Source of the DNA: CAYLXX01 sp964484325
Lineage (GTDB): Bacteria > Patescibacteriota > Microgenomatia > UBA1406 > GWC2-37-13
Direction: 5' to 3'
Assembly (NCBI GenBank): GCA_964484325.1
Contig: CAZAEE010000007.1
Coordinates: 1-64,000, forward strand
Length of the DNA stretch: 64,000 nucleotides
Shown here: positions 17,760 through 26,711 of the stretch, one piece after another
How the letters are laid out: each line of letters opens with the position of its first letter
Numbering within the stretch: the first letter of the stretch is position 1
Made by a program: the position numbers and the translations under genes
The notes under the pieces: model-generated
Database searches by the model: none
What the model saw: the letters and a program-made list of their open reading frames with translations, nothing else
Told to the model about the DNA's origin: nothing

Positions 17760-18821
17760 ATGTTTGCCACAGCCATTGTCACGTCGCTTATCGTTTCGGC
17801 TGTTCTGGTCTTTCTAATGATGACCGTGATCATTCCTCGCATCCGAGATGTTATCCAGGATGATAAAGAGCTGCGGCGCGCCGAAAAAGACGATATAAAA
17901 ACGGATCTGTCCAATAAAAAAGAAGCGATTGAGAAACTGGTGCGGCAGTTGCATGAAGAGTTGAAAACGAGTAGCGATGATCTGGAAAAAGCTGAACGTG
18001 AGCGCATTGGTTCATTTCACGCGTTGAAAAAAGAGTTAGAAAATCAGCAAAAAATCACCGACAGGCTATCAACAACAACAGAAAATCTGAATAAACTGCT
18101 TTCAAACAACCAGCTGCGCGGTCAGTTTGGCGAAAAAGTGGCTGAGGATCTTCTGAAAATGAGCGGTTTTGTCAAAGGAGTAGACTATGACTTCAATAAA
18201 ACTCTTTCTGACGGTCAGAGCAGGCCTGACTTTACGATTTATCTGCCAAACAAAGTGAAGATAAACGTTGATTCTAAGTTTCCCTATCAAAATCTGCAAA
18301 AGTTGGCAGAATCAACAGACGAAGCTACTAGAAAAGATAGACTGAAAGCGTTTGAACATGACGTCAAGGAAAAAATTAAACAGGTTGTTACCCGAAACTA
18401 CATCAATCCTCAAGATAACACAGTTGATTTTGTGATTTTATTTATTCCTAATGAAATGATTTTTTCTTTTATTTATGACAAAATGAACAGTCTCTGGACT
18501 GACGGCATGAAACAAAAAGTAGTTTTTGCCGGTCCGTTTAGTTTTACGGCCATATTGCGACTTGTTCGTCAGGCTTATGATAACTTCCGCTATCAAAATA
18601 ATGTTCAAAAAATTATTACCCAGATCAAAGAATTTGAACTGGAGTTTGCAAAGTACAATGAAGAGTTTATGAAAATCGGTGACAGAATACATTCGTTATC
18701 TGATCAGTATGCGCTTGTTAATCAAACTCGTACAAATAAACTTCTGAAGTCAATTGATAAGATTAATCAAGAAGATACAGTTCCGGCAGGATTATTTGAA
18801 AAAAAAGAAGAGTCTATTTAA
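17760..18821 (+). CDS. rmuC: DNA recombination protein RmuC
   Basis: RmuC proteins limit DNA inversions at short repeats and contain a PD-(D/E)XK-like nuclease fold. The 353-residue protein has an N-terminal membrane helix (ATAIVTSLIVSAVLVFLMMTVI), a coiled coil (about 30-110), then the family core: NNQLRGQFGEKVAEDLLKMSGF, RPDFTIYLPN, NVDSKFPYQNLQKLAE and FVILFIPNEMIFSFI. It overlaps the convergent DHH gene by 4 bases. The promoter predicts a leaderless mRNA. Confidence 0.93.
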   Translation: MFATAIVTSLIVSAVLVFLMMTVIIPRIRDVIQDDKELRRAEKDDIKTDLSNKKEAIEKLVRQLHEELKTSSDDLEKAERERIGSFHALKKELENQQKITDRLSTTTENLNKLLSNNQLRGQFGEKVAEDLLKMSGFVKGVDYDFNKTLSDGQSRPDFTIYLPNKVKINVDSKFPYQNLQKLAESTDEATRKDRLKAFEHDVKEKIKQVVTRNYINPQDNTVDFVILFIPNEMIFSFIYDKMNSLWTDGMKQKVVFAGPFSFTAILRLVRQAYDNFRYQNNVQKIITQIKEFELEFAKYNEEFMKIGDRIHSLSDQYALVNQTRTNKLLKSIDKINQEDTVPAGLFEKKEESI

Positions 18822-19828
18822 ATCAGTCCGCCGCCTTTGAAGATTTTAGGTTTTAACCAATCTTGGGGAGCTGAGCTCATGTCTTCTTGATCATCTGGTT
18901 CGTCTTCAATATCCTCAAGCGGTGTCGTTTGTTCACCACGAATCGGACTTGTGGGAAAACCGGCGCTTGGTTGACGTCTTGGTAACGGTGACTGTATAGG
19001 CGGGAGAGATGATCTCATATCAGCAGGCATACCTGGGATACTAGGAAAACTCATTGGCGGTTGGTTGATACCCATTCCGGCAGCAGGACGTAATGGTTTT
19101 TTCACTGCGCCGAGTTTCAAAAGTAAAGCAGCAGTTTCAAATGTACCAGCATTTACTGCATATGAGGTGAAGTTGGCAGTCGCAATTGCTAAGCCGGCAT
19201 ACAAATTAGTTGCCATTTCTCGATCAAGTTCAACTTGGAGTGACTGTAATATTTTTAGGATCAATTCAGAAGTGGAAGAGCTAGTTTTTTGAACAAAGTT
19301 AACCATGCCATACATATCGTTTACTAAATGTCTATCAATGTTGATGATAGTTTTACCATTAAATTCTTGCTGGTTGTCACTATATATTTGGCCTAAACTA
19401 CGGAAGTTTGGGGCATCGATGGTAATAATAAAGTCGATCTTTCCACCGGTATATGAATACTGCACTTTTTGCGGATCAAGTTTGGCAGCGCCAGCATGGG
19501 GGACAACAATAATATTAAAAAAATTCCCTTCATTACCGCCGTACTCTACCTTGTCAACAGCTCCTTCAGTATAGGGAAATGAGATGACTAAGTTATCTCC
19601 ACCTGTGGCAAAGTTCGTCTGAATTTTGTCAGCGGCAGCTAAATCACTTTTAACTGGAGAAGTACATACTATAGATAGATTTTTACCAAGTTTAGAAAGA
19701 CCCAGATAAAGTGCGGTAGCTGAAGCAATGCCATCGACTGTTGGATTTTGGGGCAGTATAATAAGCCCGGAGTTTCTTTTTTGAATAATATCGGCGATTT
19801 GACGCGTGGCATCTTGTGTAGGATTCAT
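18818..19828 (-). CDS. Degenerate DHH (NrnA-like) phosphoesterase homologue
   Basis: NrnA-type DHH proteins hydrolyse nanoRNA, c-di-AMP products or pAp. This 336-residue relative keeps the fold (NPTVDGIASATALYLGLSKLG, FIITIDAPNFRSLGQIY, YAGLAIATANFTSY). The catalytic motifs are changed: the usual NPDGDAxGS reads NPTVDGIAS and the DHH triad reads DRH (INIDRHLVND). The DHHA1 substrate domain is replaced by a Pro-rich, acidic tail. Catalysis is therefore doubtful, and a binding role is possible. It lies 4 bases after infB, the position of nrnA in many nusA-infB-rbfA-nrnA operons; rbfA is not here. Confidence 0.75.
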   Translation of the reverse strand: MNPTQDATRQIADIIQKRNSGLIILPQNPTVDGIASATALYLGLSKLGKNLSIVCTSPVKSDLAAADKIQTNFATGGDNLVISFPYTEGAVDKVEYGGNEGNFFNIIVVPHAGAAKLDPQKVQYSYTGGKIDFIITIDAPNFRSLGQIYSDNQQEFNGKTIINIDRHLVNDMYGMVNFVQKTSSSTSELILKILQSLQVELDREMATNLYAGLAIATANFTSYAVNAGTFETAALLLKLGAVKKPLRPAAGMGINQPPMSFPSIPGMPADMRSSLPPIQSPLPRRQPSAGFPTSPIRGEQTTPLEDIEDEPDDQEDMSSAPQDWLKPKIFKGGGLI

Positions 19829-19832
19829 ATTA

Positions 19833-21278
19833 CTATAAGATAGATTTTACCACAGTACCCACCTTCATGTCAAGCGGCGGGCTGAAAACCATGCCTGCTT
19901 CCTGGTCTTTTTTGACCTCCTGGACGGCTTTTGCCCTGATTTTTAGGCTTACAAGCTTCGTTTTACCAATCAAGGTGTTGTCCTGGTGGACTTCCAGTTG
20001 ATCAGCTAAGTTGATTTTACCCTTGACGATTTTCACACCGTAGATCTTTTCACCTTCAATGATAAATGTTGCTAGGATACGAGCTTCACCTTTGAGGTTT
20101 TTTTGGGCCAGTTCTTTTTCTTTCAGAAGGTCTGAAACCTCTTGAAGTTCTTCAAGCAACTCGTATATGATCGAATAAGTTTTGATGATAACTTTTTCTT
20201 GTTTGGCAAGATCGGTTGTTTCCGCATCCATGCGTGTTGAAAAACCTACAATAATGGACTGGGTAGTTTTTGCCAAAAACACGTCTGAACGGTATACGTC
20301 ACCAACAGCAGCCAGGGCAATCGTGATATTCTCGTTTGCAGCTAGGGAACTAGTTATGGCTTCCAGTGAACCCTGGGAATCAGCTTTAACAATCACAGAC
20401 AACCGTTTATCTTCGGGTTTCTCTTGCAGGAAAGCCAGCGGGTCATCAACGGGTACAGCTTCGACATGATGAACTGCTCTAGTTTCGCCAACAGTTTTGG
20501 TAATAAGAGCACCGACTTCGGGCATCTCGGTGAAACCCAACACCTCAGCTGGTGATGACGGAAAAATTTCCACTTGATGTATACCCAGATCATCAGTCAT
20601 GGCTTTTATCTTCGCTTTTTTATCTTCGGCATAGACGGTGTCACCGATACGTAATGTACCGTCTTTCATGACGATACTTGCGACCACTCCACGTTTGTCC
20701 TTGTTCACTTCAATGATATATGCTTGTGGATCATGCTCTGGGTTAAACTGGAACGATTTCTCTGATGCCAAAAGAAGAATTGTTTCCAGAAGTTCATTTA
20801 CTCCTTGGCCGGTTTTGGCTGAAATAGGGAGAACAGGCACATTACCACCTCGGTCTTCTGTGGCAATTTCGTACTTTAGAAGATCACTTTTTACCTTATC
20901 AGGATTCGCGTCTGGAAGATCCATTTTATTTATAGCGACGATAACAGGTATCTTGGCATTTTTGATATGTGCAATCGACTCTATTGTCTGAGGCATAAGC
21001 GAGTCTTTGGCGTCGATGATAAGAATAGCAATATCGGCTACGTTGGCGCCGCGAGCTCTTAGTTTGGAAAAAGCTTCATGGCCGGGAGTATCGATAAAAG
21101 TGATGCGAGAAGTTGGATACCCTTTTATACCGGTTTCTATCTCATAAGCACCAATTCGCTGAGTGATTCCGCCATGTTCACGAGCGGCGATACGACTTTT
21201 ACGAATATAATCAAGCAAACTTGTTTTGCCATGATCAACATGTCCTAAAATGGTGACTACCGGTGGTCTTGGTTTCAT
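19833..21278 (-). CDS. infB: Translation initiation factor IF-2 (short form)
   Basis: GTPase that places initiator tRNA on the ribosome. At 481 residues it begins almost directly with the G domain: GHVDHGKTSLLDYIR (G1), GGITQRIGAYEIE, DTPGHEAFSKLRARGA (G3), NKMDLPDANP (G4), followed by the beta-barrel and C1/C2 domains. The long N-terminal region of E. coli IF-2 is missing. It sits 16 bases after nusA on the same strand. Confidence 0.96.
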   Translation of the reverse strand: MKPRPPVVTILGHVDHGKTSLLDYIRKSRIAAREHGGITQRIGAYEIETGIKGYPTSRITFIDTPGHEAFSKLRARGANVADIAILIIDAKDSLMPQTIESIAHIKNAKIPVIVAINKMDLPDANPDKVKSDLLKYEIATEDRGGNVPVLPISAKTGQGVNELLETILLLASEKSFQFNPEHDPQAYIIEVNKDKRGVVASIVMKDGTLRIGDTVYAEDKKAKIKAMTDDLGIHQVEIFPSSPAEVLGFTEMPEVGALITKTVGETRAVHHVEAVPVDDPLAFLQEKPEDKRLSVIVKADSQGSLEAITSSLAANENITIALAAVGDVYRSDVFLAKTTQSIIVGFSTRMDAETTDLAKQEKVIIKTYSIIYELLEELQEVSDLLKEKELAQKNLKGEARILATFIIEGEKIYGVKIVKGKINLADQLEVHQDNTLIGKTKLVSLKIRAKAVQEVKKDQEAGMVFSPPLDMKVGTVVKSIL

Positions 21279-21294
21279 AGGAAAAATTACCCAA

Positions 21295-22380
21295 TTATTT
21301 ATCTTCTTTGGTGATTTCGGTTGTGTTTACTTCAGCTGTTTCAGTAGATTCGGGAGGTGTTTGATGTTGTTCTGCGGGGGATCGAACAACTTCTTCAGTG
21401 ACTGGTTTTTCTGGTTCGGCCGCTGTTTCTGTCTTTAACTGGACAATATCAATTTCAAGCTCAGTTAGGCGAGAGGCGAGATTCACATTAATACCATTTC
21501 TCCCAATGGCCAATGGTGCTTGAGATTCTTCAACTTGTACAGAGGCTTTCTTTCCTTCTTCATCAATGGTCACAGACTGAATTTTGGCGGGTGATAAAGC
21601 AGCCATTAAAAAGATTTTCACGTCTCTGTTCCACTGGATGATATCGATTTTTTCGCTGCCGCCTAGTTCATCGGTAACTGTTTGTACCCGAACGCCTTTT
21701 TGACCGACGCAGGCACCCACAGGATCGACACCGCCTTGATTGCTATATACAGCAATCTTGGCCCGTTCACCCGGCTCACGCACGATTTTCTTCACCTCAA
21801 CTGTGCCTGATGCGATCTCTGGCACTTCGCGTTTAAAAAGTTCTTTAATCAGCTCAGGCGAAGAACGTGACAAGACTATTCTTGAATGACCTAACTTATC
21901 CTCGCCAATTTCCTTCAAGTAAAAAATAAGTTGAGTATTCACAGAATATTTTTCGCTGCGAATCTGATCCTCTTTCGGGAGAACTGCTTCAGTTTTACCA
22001 ATATCGACATAGGCATTGTAACCATCATAGCGGATGACTCGACCTTTAATGAGGCTACCGACATGTTCTTTGTAATGAGAAATGACGGTTTTTTTCTCGG
22101 CTTCACGGATTTTCTGGAGAATAACTTGTCTGGCAGTCTGGGCAGCGATTCGACCAAAGCCAGGAGGTGTGATGTCGGCACCATCTTTCAATATTTTTGT
22201 TTCACCATTGTCTTTACTGATTTTTACGTCAATTTCTTCCTCAATTTTATCAGGATACTCTTTTTTATAGGCAGCTTGGATGGCTGCTTCAATTGACTCA
22301 ATTACTTCATCGGCTGAGATGCCGCGCTCGGAAGCGACTTGATTCAGGGCTAAGGCAAACTCACTTTTAACAATACTCAT
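21295..22380 (-). CDS. nusA: Transcription termination/antitermination factor NusA
   Basis: RNA-polymerase-associated factor modulating pausing and termination. The 361 residues hold the N-terminal polymerase-binding domain (1-100), an S1 domain (about 105-185, [28 protein letters not shown]) and two KH domains ([27 protein letters not shown]-like and [19 protein letters not shown]). An acidic Glu/Thr-rich tail follows. There are no acidic repeats as in E. coli. It is first of nusA-infB-DHH. A TGA-TACAAT box ends 8 bases before the ATG. Confidence 0.96.
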   Translation of the reverse strand: [361 protein letters not shown]

Positions 22381-22388
22381 ATCTTATT

Positions 22389-22394
22389 ATTGTA
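22389..22394 (-). promoter_or_regulatory. -10 box of nusA operon
   Basis: TACAAT preceded by TGA on the minus strand, 8 bases before ATG 22380. Confidence 0.55.
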
Positions 22395-22453
22395 TCACAC
22401 CTGAGGCGAAAAGCAACGTAAGAGGACTCTTTTAACAAACAGTTTAACGATAT

Positions 22454-22609
22454 TTACCGAAGTATGGTAGCATTACTATAATTACTATAAGATGAAACTT
22501 GTCGAGCTTGGTTGGCAAGGAGAATTAAGCCAACGGCAATGAGTGATAATAGTAACAAAATAAGAAGTGATGTGAGTTCAGAAAAACTCCTATTCCAGTC
22601 TACGCGCAT
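22454..22609 (-). CDS. 51-residue single-helix membrane protein
   Basis: A short frame begins MRVDWNRSFSELTS, continues into one strongly hydrophobic helix (about residues 14-32, LLILLLLSLIAVGLILLA) and ends in a polar Ser/Asn/Tyr tail. A well-formed promoter sits directly upstream (TTGACA, 17 bases, TATTGT, then 6 bases to the ATG), which strongly supports it as a gene. It fills most of the gap between nusA and L25. I do not know the family; the size suggests a regulator or subunit of a membrane complex. Confidence 0.65.
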   Translation of the reverse strand: MRVDWNRSFSELTSLLILLLLSLIAVGLILLANQARQVSSYSNYSNATILR

Positions 22610-22615
22610 ACTATA

Positions 22616-22644
22616 ACAATAATTCCAGTCAAGGAGATTGTCAA
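22616..22644 (-). promoter_or_regulatory. Promoter of the 51-residue membrane protein
   Basis: -35 TTGACA (22639-22644), 17-base spacer, -10 TATTGT (22616-22621), then 6 bases to ATG 22609. Confidence 0.65.
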
Positions 22645-22668
22645 GAGTCTATCTTATAAAGTAAGGAA

Positions 22669-23394
22669 TTATTTTTTTTCTTCTTTTGGTTTTTCGGTTT
22701 TTTCTTCGGCAGGTTTAGCTTCTTCTTTACCGGCTTCGGTTGGGGTACCTTCTTCGCCTTCTACTTTCTTCTCAGTAATAATTTCTGGGCCGGTTGTAGC
22801 TGTTTGAGTCTCCGTGCTTTCTTCCTTGTGCTCAATGACTGAGACGATGGTTCTTTCTGGATCTTCTTTCACTTCGTAGCTTGCAGATTTCTTCAGATCC
22901 TTGACTTTAATTTCTTGTCCAAGATCTTTCAGGACCGATATATCTATCTCAATGTGAGCCGGAATATCCTGAGGGAGAGCTTCGATCATCAGCTCATTGG
23001 CTTGAATAAGAAGCACGCCACCTTTTACCATAACTGCTTCTGAATCATTGATTGTTTGAACTGGTACAACGGTCTCAATTTTCTGTTTCAAGTCAATTTT
23101 TCGGAAGTCAACGTGAAAAAGATTATCTGTGATAGGATCTCTTTGAACATGTTTAATAAGAGTAGGGATGCTTTCTTTATCAAGATCTATGTATACAATA
23201 CCTGTTTCTCGTGCAACTTTATAAGCATGAAAAAAATCTTTCATCTGGATGGATATCGAGACTGACTTAAATTGAGGGCCAAAAATGTTAGCCGGGATCT
23301 GACCGGTCTTGCGAAGTTGTTTAACTTTTTTACCCACAACATCTCGTTTAGTGGCTTGTAAGGTAGTTTTTTTATCTTTTGGTTGTGTGTTCAT
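22669..23394 (-). CDS. rplY: Ribosomal protein bL25 (CTC/TL5 form)
   Basis: 5S rRNA-binding protein of the large subunit. The 241-residue protein shows the L25 domain (RDVVGKKVKQLRKTGQIPANIFGP, LIKHVQRDPITDNLFHVDF) and the extra C-terminal beta domain of the long CTC/TL5 type (PVQTINDSEAVMVKGGVLLIQANELMIEALPQDIPAHIEIDI). A Glu/Lys/Thr-rich tail of about 50 residues follows. Its ATG overlaps the stop of the DUF4012 gene by 4 bases, so the two are translationally coupled. Confidence 0.95.
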   Translation of the reverse strand: MNTQPKDKKTTLQATKRDVVGKKVKQLRKTGQIPANIFGPQFKSVSISIQMKDFFHAYKVARETGIVYIDLDKESIPTLIKHVQRDPITDNLFHVDFRKIDLKQKIETVVPVQTINDSEAVMVKGGVLLIQANELMIEALPQDIPAHIEIDISVLKDLGQEIKVKDLKKSASYEVKEDPERTIVSVIEHKEESTETQTATTGPEIITEKKVEGEEGTPTEAGKEEAKPAEEKTEKPKEEKK

Positions 23395-25676
23395 TCTTTG
23401 ATAAGTTCGACTAAGAAAATTTTATCAGCCGATAAAGATGTATTATATACGATTGCCCCATCTTTAACAACACCAGCATAGTTTTTACGGCTGATGTGAT
23501 ATGTACCTGGCATCTCAAGATCAATCTGCAAATCTGAGTTGGCTGAGCCGATTTGTTTCTGAACAATCAGTTGGTACTGACCTTTGCCTGTCTGAAATTT
23601 TTGTGGCAGATGATAGGAGACAGTAATTACAGCTTGTTTTCGGGGAGGCACTTCAACATACAGACCGATAGTCTTATAAGTTTGTTCATTTACATCCATG
23701 TGTTCGACGAGCGAGTTATTTTTGGTGACTGAGGCAATATCGGCGCCTTTTGGCAGAGCAATCTGTAAGTAGTTTCGATATGTGCCGCCAGGAAAAACAT
23801 CGCTTGTTGCTTCATTTCGCAAAATGAGCGTGTATTCATCTTCGACTGAGCCGTCTGATTTCAACATAACTTTCATTTTTTGAGATCGCTTCACGAAAAA
23901 GTTGGCTTTGTTGACTCCTAAATTAGCGTCATATGGGAGAAGATAATCTGTGATGCAATTTTCACTAAGGTCGGCGCTGGTACAGGCTGGTTCAATTACC
24001 CGTCCCGACCAGTAATATGAGTCAATGGTTCGCTGCAGCGCGGCATCATTCATTTGGAGTACTATCTGTTTTTCATCAAGTGATTTCTTAAAAGCTTGAA
24101 GAGCGGTCGGAGAGACTGAGTTTTCCAGTTGAATGAGGAGTTGATCTGTGACTGAGCCGAGAAATTGTTTCTTTTGAATGGACCCAGGAAAAAAATCTTT
24201 TTCAGCGTACAGTTGAGCCTTCAGGTAAAAATTATCTTTATTGACTTTCTCATTATAGTCAGGGACGTATAGTTCTCCAACAGCTCCAAGCAGATTTTGA
24301 ATCGTTGTTGTTGTAATTAAAGCGGCTCCGTCAACTTCAGATAACCCAATTTCCTTCTGAAGAAAAATTTTTGCCTGGTTAAAATTTGTTAAAAAGTCCG
24401 GCGAAAATGCCGAGTCTCTTAAATACCAGTTTGGTTGCTGTAGAAAATTACGGATTGGTTCTGGTGGATCAATATGTTCTGTTAACTGACCATCAGCGTC
24501 ATAGACGTCGTAGATTTTTATGTCGTCAATCGTGTAGTTGGCGACATTGACTAATCCGTACGAGCCGATGAAACCGCCGCCTGGTCTCAGCTCCATATTA
24601 TTGGCAAAAAGTAAAAGATAGGTTTTTTTTCCATCCTTGGCAAATATACTGTCAAAATAAGGAATAAATTTTTGTATGACTTGGATCGCGTCAAGGGTTT
24701 TTTGAAGACTTGACCGAATCGGATTCAACGTGCGAATTTGAGGTAACTTCTCCTGAAGAAACTCGATTTTTGGTTCAAGTAAATCTATCTGATTACTGAG
24801 TAGCTTTTTTTGTCCTCGTATTGCCTCAATTTCTTCAGCAGTTTTTTGTTTTTTAAAAATCAGCGTCATGATGGACTGGGTTTTTTGATATAAATTTTGT
24901 GATTCCTGAAGGATACTGACAGCGGTTTCGTTAATTTGAAACAGATTATCAGTTGCTGAAGATAGAGAAAATAAAGAAAGTGTTGGTCGTGCTAATGCGT
25001 AAAGTACTTTACTAATATGATTTAACTTTTGGGCATTATTTGTGTAAAGGACTGTTTTTGTACCATCACGATCAATAATTGCATGGGCTCCTTTATAAAT
25101 GTTGAGCGAAGCAAAAATCAAAGGGGGAATAAAAAGAAGATGAAGGATAAGAAGAAGTGAAAGAATCAAAATGGGGATCATTTTGGGCTTGAGACGAATA
25201 TGAGGTAATTTCAGATAAAAATGTGTTCTGGTAATCTCCTTTTTTTCTGTGTTTCTTTCATTTCTCAGGTGGAGAAAATTTTCGTGACTCTTTGAAAATG
25301 AAAACCAGAAAATTTTCTCAAGATCATTTATATCAATGTCATGAGGATCGTCTATTAAAATGATTTTTAGATCCTTGTGAGTATTTTTTAACTGTACTGA
25401 CAGCTGTTCTGTCTGTTTTTTATGATCAAAAAAAATCAATACACAGTTTTTAAGTGATTGGTCTGTTTGTGCAGTCAGTTTTTTTACTTCAGAGAGTTTT
25501 TGATGAATTAAAAAAACCCAGGTAAAAGTATGAAGATTTTCTGGTGCTCGAGGTGATACAAAAACATCGTTGTTATGCTTTGTCAATTGCGCTCTCAGAA
25601 GACTTGCTAGGCGAGTACCTTCATCAACAATAAGAATCTTAGGTTCATCAGATGACTCTTCTGTTTTGATACTCAT
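23391..25676 (-). CDS. DUF4012 membrane protein with N-terminal receiver-like domain
   Basis: The 761 residues start with a receiver-like fold (about 12-130, EPKILIVDEGTRLASLLRAQL ... KIILIDDPHD). A membrane helix follows (about 168-195, IPILILSLLLILHLLFIPPLIFA), then an extracytoplasmic DUF4012 region with the hallmark NNMELRPGGGFIGSY and RDSAFSPDFLTNFNQAK. DUF4012 proteins are common in envelope loci of Gram-positive-like and CPR bacteria; their activity is not firmly known. A phosphorylatable Asp in the receiver part is not clear, so phosphorelay is doubtful. It overlaps rplY by 4 bases and shares a symmetrical promoter with the divergent nucleotidyltransferase. Confidence 0.8.
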   Translation of the reverse strand: MSIKTEESSDEPKILIVDEGTRLASLLRAQLTKHNNDVFVSPRAPENLHTFTWVFLIHQKLSEVKKLTAQTDQSLKNCVLIFFDHKKQTEQLSVQLKNTHKDLKIILIDDPHDIDINDLEKIFWFSFSKSHENFLHLRNERNTEKKEITRTHFYLKLPHIRLKPKMIPILILSLLLILHLLFIPPLIFASLNIYKGAHAIIDRDGTKTVLYTNNAQKLNHISKVLYALARPTLSLFSLSSATDNLFQINETAVSILQESQNLYQKTQSIMTLIFKKQKTAEEIEAIRGQKKLLSNQIDLLEPKIEFLQEKLPQIRTLNPIRSSLQKTLDAIQVIQKFIPYFDSIFAKDGKKTYLLLFANNMELRPGGGFIGSYGLVNVANYTIDDIKIYDVYDADGQLTEHIDPPEPIRNFLQQPNWYLRDSAFSPDFLTNFNQAKIFLQKEIGLSEVDGAALITTTTIQNLLGAVGELYVPDYNEKVNKDNFYLKAQLYAEKDFFPGSIQKKQFLGSVTDQLLIQLENSVSPTALQAFKKSLDEKQIVLQMNDAALQRTIDSYYWSGRVIEPACTSADLSENCITDYLLPYDANLGVNKANFFVKRSQKMKVMLKSDGSVEDEYTLILRNEATSDVFPGGTYRNYLQIALPKGADIASVTKNNSLVEHMDVNEQTYKTIGLYVEVPPRKQAVITVSYHLPQKFQTGKGQYQLIVQKQIGSANSDLQIDLEMPGTYHISRKNYAGVVKDGAIVYNTSLSADKIFLVELIKE

Positions 25677-25684
25677 ATCAATAT

Positions 25685-25692
25685 AGTATAAT
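25685..25692. promoter_or_regulatory. Overlapping divergent -10 boxes
   Basis: Plus-strand TATAAT (25687-25692) serves the nucleotidyltransferase and minus-strand TATACT (25685-25690) serves the DUF4012 gene. They overlap by four bases, and the two start codons are 23 bases apart. Confidence 0.65.
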
Positions 25693-25699
25693 GGTTAAA

Positions 25700-26203
25700 A
25701 TGCAAGTACGAGAAACTACCCTTCTTTCATCTGAAAAAATTACCACATTAGCCGATGTAAAAAATAAATTACCAAGTAGATCAATAGTACTTGTGGGTGG
25801 CTGTTTTGATATTTTTCACTTCGGACACTTGGTATTTCTCGATCTTGCTAAACGTCAGGGAGACTTTCTTGTAGTTATTCTTGAGTCAGACGAGTTTATT
25901 AATCACTATAAACAAAAAACACCGGTTCATACCCAGTCTCAGCGAGCTTTAATCGTCGCATCGCTTATGCAAGTTGATTTAGTCGTTCTGCTTCCCCATT
26001 TGAAAACGTATGAGGAATATCTGGAAGTTGTACAAACGATAAAACCAAAAGTGATAGCGACGTCAGAAGGTGATGAAAATATTACCTTAAAAAGAAGTCA
26101 GGCCGAACATGTTGGCGCTCTTGTCAAAGAAGTTACTAGTACTATTCAACCATTCTCCAGTACAGCAATTCGTAAACTCTATGAGACTTTTCCTGGCAAT
26201 TGA
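25700..26203 (+). CDS. Cytidylyltransferase-like nucleotidyltransferase
   Basis: The roughly 167-residue protein belongs to the HIGH-type nucleotidyltransferases that join an NTP to a phosphorylated sugar or alcohol. It shows GGCFDIFHFGHLVFLDLAK (HxGH equivalent) and the C-terminal FSSTAIRKL (ISSTxIR). It resembles HldE-C and glycerol-phosphate cytidylyltransferases, but the substrate cannot be read from sequence. I prefer ATG 25700: the ATG at 25691 overlaps the -10 box. It overlaps thpR by 23 bases. Confidence 0.82.
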   Translation: MQVRETTLLSSEKITTLADVKNKLPSRSIVLVGGCFDIFHFGHLVFLDLAKRQGDFLVVILESDEFINHYKQKTPVHTQSQRALIVASLMQVDLVVLLPHLKTYEEYLEVVQTIKPKVIATSEGDENITLKRSQAEHVGALVKEVTSTIQPFSSTAIRKLYETFPGN

Positions 26204-26708
26204 TCTCCCTGAAGCGGTGAAGAAAGAGCTTGACGATCAACTACTTCCTTTGCGTAATAAACATCCCGGTTTCAACTGGGTAACTTCCGAAAATTTTCAC
26301 ATCACAATACATTTTTTTGGTGAGACTCATAAAGAGAAAGAGATCGGAGAGCGGATTCGAGATCTTATGTATGACATTCCTTCCTTTCAGATGTACTCAG
26401 GTGATCTTGACTCATTTGTTCAACATAAAATTCTTTTGTATCTGAATTTTCGGCGTCAAAAAACTCTTGAGGAGCTTGCGAAACGACTCCGAGACGATTT
26501 GAGTTTACCTGAAAAAAAGTTTGTTCCCCATCTGACTCTTAGTCGCTCTGCCCTATCATCCAAACAGCAGTATTTTACGCTCAGAAATGAAATGGAGAAA
26601 TTACCTGTTGATATCGAGTTTTCTGTAAAAAGCATTTATTTGTTTCAAAGTATACTCTCCGGTAAAACTCCTGTTTACGAGAAAGTTGAGGAGTTTAAGC
26701 TTCTTTAA
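26181..26708 (+). CDS. thpR: RNA 2',3'-cyclic phosphodiesterase (LigT/ThpR family)
   Basis: 2H phosphoesterase opening 2',3'-cyclic phosphates on RNA. From ATG 26181 (MRLFLAIDLPEAVKKELDD) it has 175 residues, with both catalytic HxTx motifs: HITI in NFHITIHFFG and HLTL in FVPHLTLSRS. A start upstream would only add non-homologous residues read from the preceding gene. It overlaps the nucleotidyltransferase by 23 bases, so the two are coupled. A bidirectional terminator follows. Confidence 0.92.
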   Translation: MRLFLAIDLPEAVKKELDDQLLPLRNKHPGFNWVTSENFHITIHFFGETHKEKEIGERIRDLMYDIPSFQMYSGDLDSFVQHKILLYLNFRRQKTLEELAKRLRDDLSLPEKKFVPHLTLSRSALSSKQQYFTLRNEMEKLPVDIEFSVKSIYLFQSILSGKTPVYEKVEEFKLL

Positions 26709-26711
26709 AAA

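Noticed and set aside
19829..19832. Expected rbfA gene between infB and the DHH gene
   Set aside because: Only four bases separate the two genes, so rbfA is not here; it may be elsewhere or absent.
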